Assembly: GCF_020181615.1 (NCBI RefSeq)
Contig: NZ_CP084029.1
Coordinates: 4,649,269 to 4,713,268, forward strand
Origin: [Mycobacterium] crassicus
GTDB lineage: Bacteria; Actinomycetota; Actinomycetes; Mycobacteriales; Mycobacteriaceae
Direction: 5' to 3'
Length of the DNA: 64,000 bases
Shown here: in pieces, positions 1-9,624 of the stretch
Layout of the letters: every line of letters starts with the position of its first letter
Numbering within the stretch: the stretch's first letter is position 1
Translations under genes and position numbers: made by a program
The notes under the pieces: generated by a model
Database searches by the model: none
Seen by the model: the letters and a program-made list of their open reading frames with translations, nothing else
Told to the model about the DNA's origin: nothing

Positions 1-3000
1 GGCGACGTTGGTCGGGCTGAACCCGGCACCACCGTTGCCGCCGTTGCCGGAGGCCGTGCTCACCGCGGTGCCGTTGGCACCGGTTGTTCCGTCGAAGCCG
101 CCGGTGCCGCCGGTACCGTGCACGCCACCGGCGCCGCCGGTGCCCGCGACGTTGCCCGCGTCGCCACCACGACCGCCGTTGCCGCCGTTGGGGTTCGACG
201 CGTTTCCGGCCGCACCGTTGCCACCGTTGCCGCCCGCGCCGGCCACTCCGGCGTTGCCGCCGGCCCCGCCGTTGCCGTTGGCGCCCGCCGTGGCGGCACC
301 GTTGACCGCACCGGCGTTACCGCCGCCGCCGCCGATACCGCCGGAGCCGGCCTGACCGCCCTTGCCGCCGTCGCCGCCGGCCCCACCAGCCGTCGTCGCG
401 CTGAACCCGGCACCACCGGTGCCACCGGCTCCGCCGGCACCGCCCGCGCCGCCGTTGCCGCCGTTGCCGGCGTGGTTGATCCCCAGCGAGCCACTGGCCC
501 CGCCGTTGCCACCTTGACCGCCGTTGCCGCCGGACGTGCCGGATCCACCGGCGCCGCCGTTGGGGCTGGCCGCGGTACCGGCCGTACCGACCACACCCTT
601 GCCGCCGAGCCCGGTCGCGCCCGCACCACCGGCGCCGCCGTTGCCGCCGTTACCGGCCGAGCCACCCGCGCCACCGTTACCGCCGGCACCACCGTTGCCG
701 CCGTTGTCCGCCACCGTGGTCGGGCTGAACCCGGCACCACCGTTGCCGCCGTTACCCGACACCGTGGTCGCCGAGATGCCGTCGGCACCGTGGCCGCCGT
801 GGACGCCGCCGCCACCCGAGGTGGATCCGGCAGCTCCGCCGGCGCCGCCGGTTCCGGCGACATTGCCGGCGTCGCCGCCGCGACCGCCGTTGCCGCCGTT
901 GGGGTTCGCCGCGTTGCCGGCGGCGCCGTCGCCGCCGTTGCCGCCCTGTCCGGCGTCGCCGGCCTTGCCGCCGGCCCCACCGTTGCCGTTGTTGCCGACG
1001 GTTCCGTTGGCGGCACTGCCCGCGTTACCGCCGGCCCCGCCGATGCCTCCGGAACCGGCCTGACCACCCTTGCCGCCGTCGCCGCCGGTCCCACCGGCCA
1101 CCGTCGCGGTGAAGCCCTTGCCGCCGACCCCACCGTTGCCACCGGCACCGCCGCCGCCGCCGATACCGCCGTTACCGGCGGTGTTGATGCTCAGCGAGCC
1201 GCCGGCGCCACCGTCGCCGCCCTTGCCGCCGTTTCCGCCGGAACCGCCCTGGCCACCGTTGGTGCCGTTGACGCTGCCCACCGCGCCGTTGTCTCCGAGC
1301 GGACCGTTGGTTCCGGCCGCACCCACCGCACCGGCCCCGCCGTTGCCGCCGTTGCCGTGGGCGCCGCCGTTACCGCCCGCGCCGCCGTTGCCGCCGGATT
1401 GTCCTGCCGCGGTGGGGGTGAAGCCCGCGCCGCCCTGACCGCCGTTGCCCGATGCGCCGAGGATCTCCGCGCCGTGCGCGCCGGTGACACCGGCGGTGGC
1501 CCCGGCCCCGCCCGCCGCGCCGCCGTTGCCGCCCGCGGCCGCGGTGCCGACGTCGCCGCCGTCACCGCCCTTGCCGCCGTTGATGTTCGAGGCATTGCCG
1601 TTGCCGCCGGCACCACCGTTGCCGGCCACACCCGCGTCACCGCCGCGTCCACCGGCACCACCGGAGGCGTTCGCTCCAGCTACACCATTGCCGCCGTTAC
1701 CGGCGGAACCGCCCGCGCCACCGGCGCCGCCGGTGCCGCCCACGGCGCCGTCGCCACCGTCGCCACCGTTGGCGCCGTTGCCGCCGGCCGTCAGCGCGTT
1801 GGACCCGGTCACCCCGTTGCCACCGTTACCGCCCGCGCCACCGGCGCCACCGAGTCCGCCGGCACCGCCGTTGCCGGCCTCCGATCCGCCCTTGCCGCCG
1901 GCGCCGCCGATGCCACCGTTGCCGCCGACGGTGCCGTTGCCGCCGTCGGGGTTCACACCGTTGCCGGCGGCCCCGTTGGTTCCGGCCGCACCCGCTCCAC
2001 CGGCACCGCCGTGACCGCCGTTGCCGTGATCGCCACCGTTTCCGCCGACACCACCGTTGCCGCCGGATTCGCCTGCGGCGGTGGCGGTGAACCCGTCGCC
2101 ACCCACGCCGCCGTTGCCTTCGCCTGCCGTGCCGGTGCTGCCGGCCACGCCCGCAGCGCCGTTGCTCGACCCGGTGCCCGCGGTGCCGGCGTTGCCGCCG
2201 ACACCGGTGTCGCCGCCGTTACCGCCGGCGGCGCCGTCGCGATGCGCAGCCGTGCCGGCCGCCCCGGCGCCGCCGTCACCGGCAGTGCCCGCGTCGCCGC
2301 CGCTGCCCGCGTTGCCGCCGACGCCCGTGGCGCCCGCGGTGCCGTGGGCCGCGGTGCCGCCGGCCCCGCCGCTACCGCCGTTGCCGCCGAGGCCGCCGCT
2401 ACCGGCGTCGCCGCCGTTGCCGCCGAGGCCGCTGCCTCCGCCGTCGAAGGAGCCGGCCGCGCCGGTGACGCCGTCACCGCCCGCGCCGCCGTCCGCGCCG
2501 TGGCCGCCCCGGCCGCCGGCACCACCGTTGCCGGACAGCGCGCCACCCTTACCGCCGACGCCGCCGGCGCCGCCCGAACCGCCGTTGTGCCCGTCGGTGC
2601 CGTCGGCGTTGGTGGTGGTGCCGTCAACGCCGGCGACGCCGGTCGCGCCGTTACCACCGTTGCCGCCCGCTCCACCGTTGCCGTAGGCGCCACCGTCACC
2701 ACCGGCACCACCGTTGCCGCCGGATTCCCCTGCAGCCGTGGGGGCGAAGCCGTCACCGCCCGCACCACCGTTGCCGCCGACACCGGTCGCGTCGGCACCG
2801 TCGACGCCGTGCTGGCCGACCGAGGCGCCCACGCCACCGGCTTGGCCACCGGCACCACCGACACCCGCCACACCGGTGTCACCACCGGCGCCGCCCGCAC
2901 CACCGTTGAGGTGGCCCGCGATACCGGCCGCGCCCGCACCGCCGTTGCCACCGAGTCCGGCGACGCCACCGGCACCACCGTTGCCGCCGTCACCGGCCTC

Positions 3001-4110
3001 ACCGGCGGCACCGGCGGAGCCGTTTGTTCCGAACCACGCGCTCTTGGCGCCACCGGCGCCGGCCGTACCGGCCACGCCGCCGTTACCGCCCGCGCCGCCG
3101 TTGCCGCCATTCGTGCCGTCGGTACCGTCGCCGCCGTTGCCGGTGCCTCCGCCGGCGAAAGTGCCTCCCGCGCCGTCAGTTCCGTTCGCACCGGCCACGC
3201 CCGCACCACCGACGCCACCGTTGCCGCCGTCACCGGCCGCGCCGCCCTTGCCGCCGGCGCCGAAGATCATCGCCTTGGACGCGCCACCGGCACCACCGTT
3301 ACCGCCGGCACCACCGTTACCGGCCACGCCGCCGTCGCCGCCGTTGACACCGGCCACACCGACCGCGCCCGCAGCACCGACCAGGCCGTCGCCACCGACA
3401 CCGCCGGCACCACCGATACCGAACAGCAAACCGAGCGCGGCGCCGCCGTCGCCGCCATCGGCGCCGGTACCGCCGACACCGCCCGCACCACCGATACCCA
3501 TCCAGTTGCCGCCGGCACCACCGATACCGCCGTCGAAACCGACCCCACCGGCACCGCCGGCACCGCCGTTGCCGAACATGCCGGCCGCGCCGCCATCACC
3601 ACCGGCGACCCCGGTCAGCGAACCGTCGTAGCCGGCACCGCCGTCACCGAACAACCAACCGCCATGGCCGCCATCGGGATTGAGTTCGGTGCCCGCCGCG
3701 CCGTTGCCGATGATGAGCTGGCCGAACCCGAACGTGTTGTTGATGAACGTGTTCATCTGGCCGCCGAACGGACTGTTGATCCAGTCGACCATCGCGGCAT
3801 GCATCGGCTCGTAGAACCACTGGTCGACCATCGCGGTGATGTCGCTCGTGTCGGCCGCCGAACCGGCGGTCAGCGCGTCGGCCAGCTCATCACCGGTGAA
3901 CAACTGGCTCCAGTCGATGCCCGAATCCCATGTGCTGGAGTCGAACAGCGCCGACCAGGCGCTCGGGTCGAACAGGTCGTCGAACCCGAAGTCCGCCTGC
4001 GCGGCCGGGGCCATCCCGAACGCCAGGAAGGCGCTGACGGCTCCGGCTGCGCCGACGGTGCGACGACGCGCGTTGCCGCGGTGAGCTGCGCTGGAACGGT
4101 TACGTGCCAT
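1..4110 (-). CDS. PGRS-like glycine-rich secreted protein, partial (3' end outside window)
   Basis: The frame is open from the ATG at 4110 to the left edge, so 1,370 residues are visible and the C-terminus is missing. An in-frame ATG at 4119 is an alternative; AGATAGG lies ten bases before the 4110 codon. The N-terminus is basic (NARRRT), then hydrophobic ([15 protein letters not shown]), consistent with a signal peptide cut near residue 35. A non-repetitive acidic/aromatic stretch follows, ending in a segment like [16 protein letters not shown], which resembles the linker before the repeats in PE_PGRS proteins. The rest is GGxGG/NGG repeats with recurrent GFSPT-type inserts. There is no PE domain. 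PGRS proteins are generally surface-exposed or secreted; its specific role is unknown. It is the most downstream visible member of three tandem paralogues. Confidence 0.85.
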   Translation of the reverse strand, partial: MARNRSSAAHRGNARRRTVGAAGAVSAFLAFGMAPAAQADFGFDDLFDPSAWSALFDSSTWDSGIDWSQLFTGDELADALTAGSAADTSDITAMVDQWFYEPMHAAMVDWINSPFGGQMNTFINNTFGFGQLIIGNGAAGTELNPDGGHGGWLFGDGGAGYDGSLTGVAGGDGGAAGMFGNGGAGGAGGVGFDGGIGGAGGNWMGIGGAGGVGGTGADGGDGGAALGLLFGIGGAGGVGGDGLVGAAGAVGVAGVNGGDGGVAGNGGAGGNGGAGGASKAMIFGAGGKGGAAGDGGNGGVGGAGVAGANGTDGAGGTFAGGGTGNGGDGTDGTNGGNGGAGGNGGVAGTAGAGGAKSAWFGTNGSAGAAGEAGDGGNGGAGGVAGLGGNGGAGAAGIAGHLNGGAGGAGGDTGVAGVGGAGGQAGGVGASVGQHGVDGADATGVGGNGGAGGDGFAPTAAGESGGNGGAGGDGGAYGNGGAGGNGGNGATGVAGVDGTTTNADGTDGHNGGSGGAGGVGGKGGALSGNGGAGGRGGHGADGGAGGDGVTGAAGSFDGGGSGLGGNGGDAGSGGLGGNGGSGGAGGTAAHGTAGATGVGGNAGSGGDAGTAGDGGAGAAGTAAHRDGAAGGNGGDTGVGGNAGTAGTGSSNGAAGVAGSTGTAGEGNGGVGGDGFTATAAGESGGNGGVGGNGGDHGNGGHGGAGGAGAAGTNGAAGNGVNPDGGNGTVGGNGGIGGAGGKGGSEAGNGGAGGLGGAGGAGGNGGNGVTGSNALTAGGNGANGGDGGDGAVGGTGGAGGAGGSAGNGGNGVAGANASGGAGGRGGDAGVAGNGGAGGNGNASNINGGKGGDGGDVGTAAAGGNGGAAGGAGATAGVTGAHGAEILGASGNGGQGGAGFTPTAAGQSGGNGGAGGNGGAHGNGGNGGAGAVGAAGTNGPLGDNGAVGSVNGTNGGQGGSGGNGGKGGDGGAGGSLSINTAGNGGIGGGGGAGGNGGVGGKGFTATVAGGTGGDGGKGGQAGSGGIGGAGGNAGSAANGTVGNNGNGGAGGKAGDAGQGGNGGDGAAGNAANPNGGNGGRGGDAGNVAGTGGAGGAAGSTSGGGGVHGGHGADGISATTVSGNGGNGGAGFSPTTVADNGGNGGAGGNGGAGGSAGNGGNGGAGGAGATGLGGKGVVGTAGTAASPNGGAGGSGTSGGNGGQGGNGGASGSLGINHAGNGGNGGAGGAGGAGGTGGAGFSATTAGGAGGDGGKGGQAGSGGIGGGGGNAGAVNGAATAGANGNGGAGGNAGVAGAGGNGGNGAAGNASNPNGGNGGRGGDAGNVAGTGGAGGVHGTGGTGGFDGTTGANGTAVSTASGNGGNGGAGFSPTNVA

Positions 4111-4180
4111 GTGTTGCATGCCTATCTGCGTGGGTTTGGGATTGGTCGGGTCAGGTTCTCGACGTCAACTCCGGCGACCG

Positions 4181-7100
4181 CTAGCCGTGGTCGCCCGTTG
4201 CGCCTGGCGTACCGGGTCCGCCCGGATTGCCCGGGGCGCCGGTTGTGCCGTTGCCGGCGGACCCGGTCCCGCCGCCACCACCGACGGAGCCGTTGCCGAC
4301 AGTGCCTGCGGCGCCGCCGCCGCCACCGTTGCTTGAGCCGTAGATGCCCGAGGCGCCGCCGCCGGTACCGCCCTTACCGCCGGTGCCGCCCTTACCGCCG
4401 TCGCCGCCGTCACCGCCGGTGCCGCCGGTGCCGTTCGCGCTGGTGCCACCGGTGCCACTGGCCCCGGCATTGCCGCCGGTACCGGCGCCACCACCGGATC
4501 CGCCTTCGCGTGAGCCGTAGACGCCCGAGGCATTGCCGCCGGCGCCACCCTGGCCACCGGTACCGCCGATGCCACCGTCACCGCTGTCACCGCCGGCACC
4601 GCCGTTGCCATTGGTGGCGGTGCCGCCGAGACCACCGGCGCCACCGAGCCCGCCGGTCCCTGCCTTGCCACCGACACCGCCGGCGCCGGCCTTGTAGACG
4701 GCGGTGGCGTTGAAGCCCTTGGCGCCGAGGCCGCCGGTGCCACCCTGGCCACCGGTACCGCCGTTACCGCCGGCGCCGCCGTCGCCGGAGACCGAGCCGC
4801 CGGCACCGCCGGCACCGCCTTGTCCGCCGGTACCACCGACCGCACCGCCACCGCCGATGGTGCCGGTGTAGCCGCCGCTGCCGCTGTCCTGGCCGACGCC
4901 ACTACCGCCGGTGCCACCCTGGCCGGCGCTACCGCCGTTACCCCCGGCGCCACCGGTACCGACCAGCCCGGCGTCGCCGCCCTTGCCGCCGGTACCGCCG
5001 CCACCACCGACCGCACCGGCGCTGCCGTTGCCCATCGAGCTGTTGTAGCCGCCGCCTCCGGTCCCGTCGGTGCCCCTGGTCCCGGCCCCGCCGACACCGC
5101 CGTCACCGCCGGCACCGCCGTCGCCGTTGCCGCCGGCGGCCACCGAGCCGCCGGCACCGCCATTCCCGCCGGCGGCACCGCCGGAGCTGGTCCAGCCGGG
5201 CGTGCCACCGGACCCACCGTTACCGCCGCCACCGCCGACGCTGCCGGTGCGGTCACCGCTGGCCGTACCACCGGCGCCACCGTTGCCGCCGGTCCCAGCG
5301 GCTGCACCGGAAGTGTTGCCGACCGAAGCGAGCGCGTTGGCGTTGCCGCCGTTGCCGCCGTCGCCACCGGCGCCACCGATGTGGCCGGTGCCGCCGTTAC
5401 CGCCGAGGCCGCCCTTGCCGGCCGCCCCCGCACTGCCCGGGATGCTGTGCGGGTTGCCGCCGCCGTCCGCCGATGCACCGCCGGTGCCGCCGTTGCCGCC
5501 GGCGCCACCGTTGCCGGTGACACCGGTCGCGCTCGGTCCGGTGCCGGCCGCTCCGCCGTTGCCGCCCAGTCCACCGTTGCCGCCGAGCCCGCCGGTACCC
5601 AAGGTCCAGTTATTCGTATCGGTGCGGCCGGCTATCCCGCCGGCACCGGCATTACCCCCGGCGCCGCCCTGGCCGCCGTCGCCGTTGACGCCATTGGCGC
5701 CGTGCACGGTGCCGCCCTGGGCCGTTCCGCCGGCTCCACCATTGCCACCGGCACCGCCCGCGGCGCCGGCACCGCCGTCGCCGCCGCGGCCGCCGTCCTT
5801 CTGAGTCGCGTTGCTGGTGCCGGTAGCGCCGGCACCGCCGTTGCCGCCGGCACCGCCTTCGCCGCCGTTACCGCCCTTGCCGGCGGTGTTGGCCGCCAAC
5901 AGGCCGCCGTTGCCGCCCGCACCGCCGTTGCCGCCCTTGCTGCCGGCCGTGCCGGTGCCACCGGTGGTTCCCAAGGTGGTCGCCGCCGCACCGTCGCCGC
6001 CGGCCACACCGTTGCCGCCGGCGCCACCGTTGCCGCCGTTGCCCGCGCTGCCGCCGTCGCCGCCCTTGCCGCCGTTGCCGCCGACAGCGCCCGCGGTGGT
6101 CGGGGTGAAGCCGTTGCCTCCGTCACCGCCGTTGCCGGACGGCCCCTGAACGGCAGTGCCACTGGCGCCGTTGCCACCGGCGATTCCGCCGCCGCCGACC
6201 GTGCTGCCGGCCGCACCACCGGTGCCACCGGAGCCGGCGACGCTGCCCGGGTCACCGCCCTTGCCGCCGTTGCCACCGTTGACGGTGGTGGCGTTGCCGT
6301 CGGCCCCGCGTCCGCCGTTGCCGCCCTGGCCGGCGCTGCCCGCGTTGCCGCCCTGGCCGCCGTTGCCGTTGGCGCCGAAGGTGCCGTGGGCGGTGGTTCC
6401 GGCGTTGCCACCGGCGCCTCCGATACCGCCCGAGCCGGCCTGGCCGCCGTTGCCGCCGTTGCCGCCGTTGGTGCCGGCCACGGTCGGGCTGAACCCGGCG
6501 CCACCGGTGCCGCCGTTGCCGCCGGCGCCACCGTCACCGCCGACGCCGCCGTTGCCGGCGATGTTGATCGCCAGGGAGCCGCCGTTACCGCCGGCGCCAC
6601 CCTTACCGCCGTCGCCGCCGCCGGTGCCCGAACCGCCGTCGCCGCCGTTGGGGCTGCCGACCGTGCCCGGCGTTCCCACGGCACCGTTGCCGCCGACGCC
6701 GGTCTTGCCGTCACCGCCCGCGCCGCCGTTGCCGCCGTTGCCGACGTTGCCGCCGTTGCCGCCCGCACCGCCGGTGCCACCGCTGGTGCCGCCGACCGCA
6801 TTCGAGTCACTGGCCGCGTCGTAACCGGCACCACCGTGGCCGCCGTTTCCGGCCGGGCCAGTGATCGCCGTGCCGGCGTCGCCGTCGGCCCCGGCGTTGC
6901 CGCCGCTGCCGCCGGTTCCGACCGCACCGCCCTGGCCGGCCGTGCCCGCGGTGCCGATGTTGCCGCCGTCACCGCCCCTGCCGCCGTTGATGTTTGCCGC
7001 GTTGCCGGCAATACCGTCGGAGCCGTCGCCGGCCGTGCCCGCGTTGCCGCCCGTGCCTCCCGCGCCACCGGTGCCGTTGGTGCCCGCACTGCCCGAACCG

Positions 7101-9571
7101 CCGACGGCCACACCGCCGGCGTTGCCGCCGGCGCCACCGGAGCCGGCGTTGCCGCCGGAGCCGCCGGAGCCGCCGTTGTTGCCGTTCGCCCCGGGTGCCG
7201 TCACCAGGGCGCCGTCCAGGCCGTCGCCACCGCTGCCGCCGGAACCGCCGGCGCCGCCCAGACCACCGTTGCCGCCGTTGCCCGCGATCGAGCCGCCCAG
7301 ACCGCCGGCGCCGCCCGCGCCGCCGTCGGTGCCGTTGCCGCCGCTGGTGCCCGAGCCGCCCGCCGCGGTGCTGCCGGCCGCACCGGTGAAGCCGTCACCG
7401 CCGGAGCCGCCGTTGCCGCCGTGGCCGTGGTCGCCGCCGTTGCCGCCCGCGCCGCCGGCGCCGCCGCTGACGCCCGAGGTGGCGGAGGTGAAGCCGTCGC
7501 CGCCGTCACCACCGTTGCCGCCGGTGGTCGGCGCGGTGCCGTCCGCACCGTGTGCACCGGCGTTGCCGCCGAGACCGCCGGTGCCTACTGCGCCGCCGGT
7601 GCCGCCGGTGCCGGCGGTCCCGATGTTGCCGCCGTTGCCGCCGTGCCCGCCGTCGACGTTGGTCGCGTCCCCGTCAGCGCCCCGGCCGCCGTCGCCGGCC
7701 GCGCCACCGGCGCCGCCCTGGCCGCCGGCCCCGCCGCTGCCGTTGTTTCCCACATTGCCTGTGCCGGTTGCGGTTCCGGCATCGCCACCGGCGCCGCCTT
7801 CACCACCGGAACCGCCCTGTCCACCGTTGGTGCCGTCGCCACCGGTGCCGTCGCCGTCGGCGTAACTGCCGGCCGCGCCGGTCATCCCGGCCCCGCCGGC
7901 CCCGCCGACGCCGCCCTTGCCGCCTACGCCGCCGCTGCCGGCATTGCTGTTGGCGCCGGTGCCGTTACCACCGTGGCCACCGACCCCGCCGGCGCCACCG
8001 TCGCCGCCCTTGCCGCCGTGACCGCCCAGCGCACCGCCCGCACCGCCGACGCCACCGTTGCCGCCGTCACCACCCGCGCCGCCGTTACCGCCGGACCAGC
8101 CACCGTTACCGCCGGGGCCTCCGGCCCCGCCGTCGCCTCCGGCGCCGCCGTCACCACCGATACCGAACAGCCCGGCCGCGCCACCGTTGCCGCCCATGCC
8201 AGCCCGCTCATAGGAGAACCGTGCGGTGTAGCCGACGCCGCCGTTGCCGCCGTTACCACCGTGGTCGGCCATCTGGCCGTCGGCTCCGCTGTCGGCACGC
8301 TCGGTGGTCGAGCCACCGTTCAGGCCGCCCTGGCCGCCGTGGCCGATTGCGCCCGGATCCCCACCCTGGCCACCGTTTCCGCCGTCGGGATGAGCACTGG
8401 TGGCATCCAGGCCGGCAGCGCCGTCACCGGCGATTCCTGCGTTACCGCCGCCACCACCGACGCCGCCGAGGCCGTGGACACCCGCTGAGCCCAGGCCCGC
8501 CGCGGTGCCCGCCGCACCGCCATTGCCGCCCTGGCCGCCCTGCGCGCCGTCGCCACCGCCGGCACCGTCACCACCATGACCGTTGCTGGCGTCCCAATCA
8601 CCTTGGGCGCCATCACCACCCCGGCCACCGCTACCGCCGGCCCCGCCGACTCCACCGGCTCCGCCGTTGCCGCCAGTGCCGAAGATGCCCGACGCCTTGC
8701 CGCCGGCACCACCGTTACCGCCGTTACCGCCGACAACACCGTTGCCCCCGACGACACCTTCGCCGGTACCGCCGTTGGCCCAGACTCCGGCCGCACCGGC
8801 CAGACCCGCCGCACCGGCAGCGCCGATCCCACCGGCTCCGCCGTTGCCGCCGGAACCGAACAACCAGCCCACACCGTCGCCACCGTTACCGCCGGCACCG
8901 CCGTCTTCACCGCCGGCACCACCGGCGCCACCGACACCCATCCAGGAGCCGCCCGCACCACCGTCGCCACCGGCCAGGCCCGCCAGACCCGCACCACCAG
9001 CACCACCATTGCCGAACAGCCCGGCCGCGCCACCATCACCACCGGCGACACCGGCACCACCATCACCGAACAACCAACCGCCCGCACCACCGTTACCACC
9101 GTCAACACCGGCCACACCCACAGCACCGTTGCCGATGATGATCGAGCCCATACCGAAGGTGTTGTTGATAAACGTGTCCACCTCGATGCCCAGCGGGCTC
9201 TCGATCCAGTCGACCATGCTCGCGTGCAACGGGGTGTAGAAGAACTCATCGACGAACCCGGTCAGGTCGAAGGCGCTCCCGCCGGCCGACCCGGCCGACA
9301 CGTCGAACAGCGCGGCCCAGTCGAAAGCGCTCCCGCCGGCCGACCCGGCCGACACGTCGAACAGCGCGGCCCAGTCGAAGCCGGCGTCACCCGCGTCGGC
9401 ACCCGGGGCCACCGCCGGAGTGAACATGTCCAGCAGCCAGTCCAGCTCGCCGTCCGCCTGTGCCACCGGCGCCGACGGTGTCAGGCCGAACGCCAAGAAC
9501 GCGCTCACTGCGGAGCCCGCCCCCAACAACCGACGACCAGCCCGAGTTACGTTGTGGCGCTTATCAATCAC
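4181..9571 (-). CDS. PGRS-like glycine-rich secreted protein (1,796 aa), no PE domain
   Basis: Begins with GTG at 9571, seven bases after GAGG. Residues 1-39 look like a signal peptide: a twin-arginine-containing basic start (RAGRRLLGAG), the core AVSAFLAFG, and APVAQA before the probable cut. The unique N-terminal region (about 40-150) carries an exact 18-residue duplication (FDWAALFDVSAGSAGGSA) and then FINNTFGMGSIIIGNG, shared with its two neighbours. From about residue 150 to the end it is PGRS-type Gly-Gly-X/Asn-Gly-Gly repeat with longer-period modules such as NGGRGGDGGNIGTAGT. Export is presumably through Sec or Tat and not ESX, because the PE secretion domain is absent. Only 53 bp separate it from the next upstream gene, so co-transcription is plausible. 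Function unknown. Confidence 0.9.
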   Translation of the reverse strand: MIDKRHNVTRAGRRLLGAGSAVSAFLAFGLTPSAPVAQADGELDWLLDMFTPAVAPGADAGDAGFDWAALFDVSAGSAGGSAFDWAALFDVSAGSAGGSAFDLTGFVDEFFYTPLHASMVDWIESPLGIEVDTFINNTFGMGSIIIGNGAVGVAGVDGGNGGAGGWLFGDGGAGVAGGDGGAAGLFGNGGAGGAGLAGLAGGDGGAGGSWMGVGGAGGAGGEDGGAGGNGGDGVGWLFGSGGNGGAGGIGAAGAAGLAGAAGVWANGGTGEGVVGGNGVVGGNGGNGGAGGKASGIFGTGGNGGAGGVGGAGGSGGRGGDGAQGDWDASNGHGGDGAGGGDGAQGGQGGNGGAAGTAAGLGSAGVHGLGGVGGGGGNAGIAGDGAAGLDATSAHPDGGNGGQGGDPGAIGHGGQGGLNGGSTTERADSGADGQMADHGGNGGNGGVGYTARFSYERAGMGGNGGAAGLFGIGGDGGAGGDGGAGGPGGNGGWSGGNGGAGGDGGNGGVGGAGGALGGHGGKGGDGGAGGVGGHGGNGTGANSNAGSGGVGGKGGVGGAGGAGMTGAAGSYADGDGTGGDGTNGGQGGSGGEGGAGGDAGTATGTGNVGNNGSGGAGGQGGAGGAAGDGGRGADGDATNVDGGHGGNGGNIGTAGTGGTGGAVGTGGLGGNAGAHGADGTAPTTGGNGGDGGDGFTSATSGVSGGAGGAGGNGGDHGHGGNGGSGGDGFTGAAGSTAAGGSGTSGGNGTDGGAGGAGGLGGSIAGNGGNGGLGGAGGSGGSGGDGLDGALVTAPGANGNNGGSGGSGGNAGSGGAGGNAGGVAVGGSGSAGTNGTGGAGGTGGNAGTAGDGSDGIAGNAANINGGRGGDGGNIGTAGTAGQGGAVGTGGSGGNAGADGDAGTAITGPAGNGGHGGAGYDAASDSNAVGGTSGGTGGAGGNGGNVGNGGNGGAGGDGKTGVGGNGAVGTPGTVGSPNGGDGGSGTGGGDGGKGGAGGNGGSLAINIAGNGGVGGDGGAGGNGGTGGAGFSPTVAGTNGGNGGNGGQAGSGGIGGAGGNAGTTAHGTFGANGNGGQGGNAGSAGQGGNGGRGADGNATTVNGGNGGKGGDPGSVAGSGGTGGAAGSTVGGGGIAGGNGASGTAVQGPSGNGGDGGNGFTPTTAGAVGGNGGKGGDGGSAGNGGNGGAGGNGVAGGDGAAATTLGTTGGTGTAGSKGGNGGAGGNGGLLAANTAGKGGNGGEGGAGGNGGAGATGTSNATQKDGGRGGDGGAGAAGGAGGNGGAGGTAQGGTVHGANGVNGDGGQGGAGGNAGAGGIAGRTDTNNWTLGTGGLGGNGGLGGNGGAAGTGPSATGVTGNGGAGGNGGTGGASADGGGNPHSIPGSAGAAGKGGLGGNGGTGHIGGAGGDGGNGGNANALASVGNTSGAAAGTGGNGGAGGTASGDRTGSVGGGGGNGGSGGTPGWTSSGGAAGGNGGAGGSVAAGGNGDGGAGGDGGVGGAGTRGTDGTGGGGYNSSMGNGSAGAVGGGGGTGGKGGDAGLVGTGGAGGNGGSAGQGGTGGSGVGQDSGSGGYTGTIGGGGAVGGTGGQGGAGGAGGSVSGDGGAGGNGGTGGQGGTGGLGAKGFNATAVYKAGAGGVGGKAGTGGLGGAGGLGGTATNGNGGAGGDSGDGGIGGTGGQGGAGGNASGVYGSREGGSGGGAGTGGNAGASGTGGTSANGTGGTGGDGGDGGKGGTGGKGGTGGGASGIYGSSNGGGGGAAGTVGNGSVGGGGGTGSAGNGTTGAPGNPGGPGTPGATGDHG
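9273..9380 (-). repeat. 54-bp perfect tandem duplication in PGRS-like gene
   Basis: Two adjacent 54-bp units (9273-9326 and 9327-9380) are identical apart from one base at the junction. They encode 18 residues each, so the frame is kept. The unit sits in the non-repetitive N-terminal domain, not in the glycine-rich tail. Confidence 0.9.
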
Positions 9572-9624
9572 AGGAGGACCTCTATTACTTGAACTGGGAT
9601 GGTTGATTCGTCGATCGATGGGGC

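Noticed and set aside
118..4713. A 1,531-residue plus-strand open frame crossing two PGRS-like genes
   Set aside because: It is antisense to the GGC/GCC repeats, has Ala/Val/Arg/Thr-only composition, and spans the end of one real gene and the start of another.
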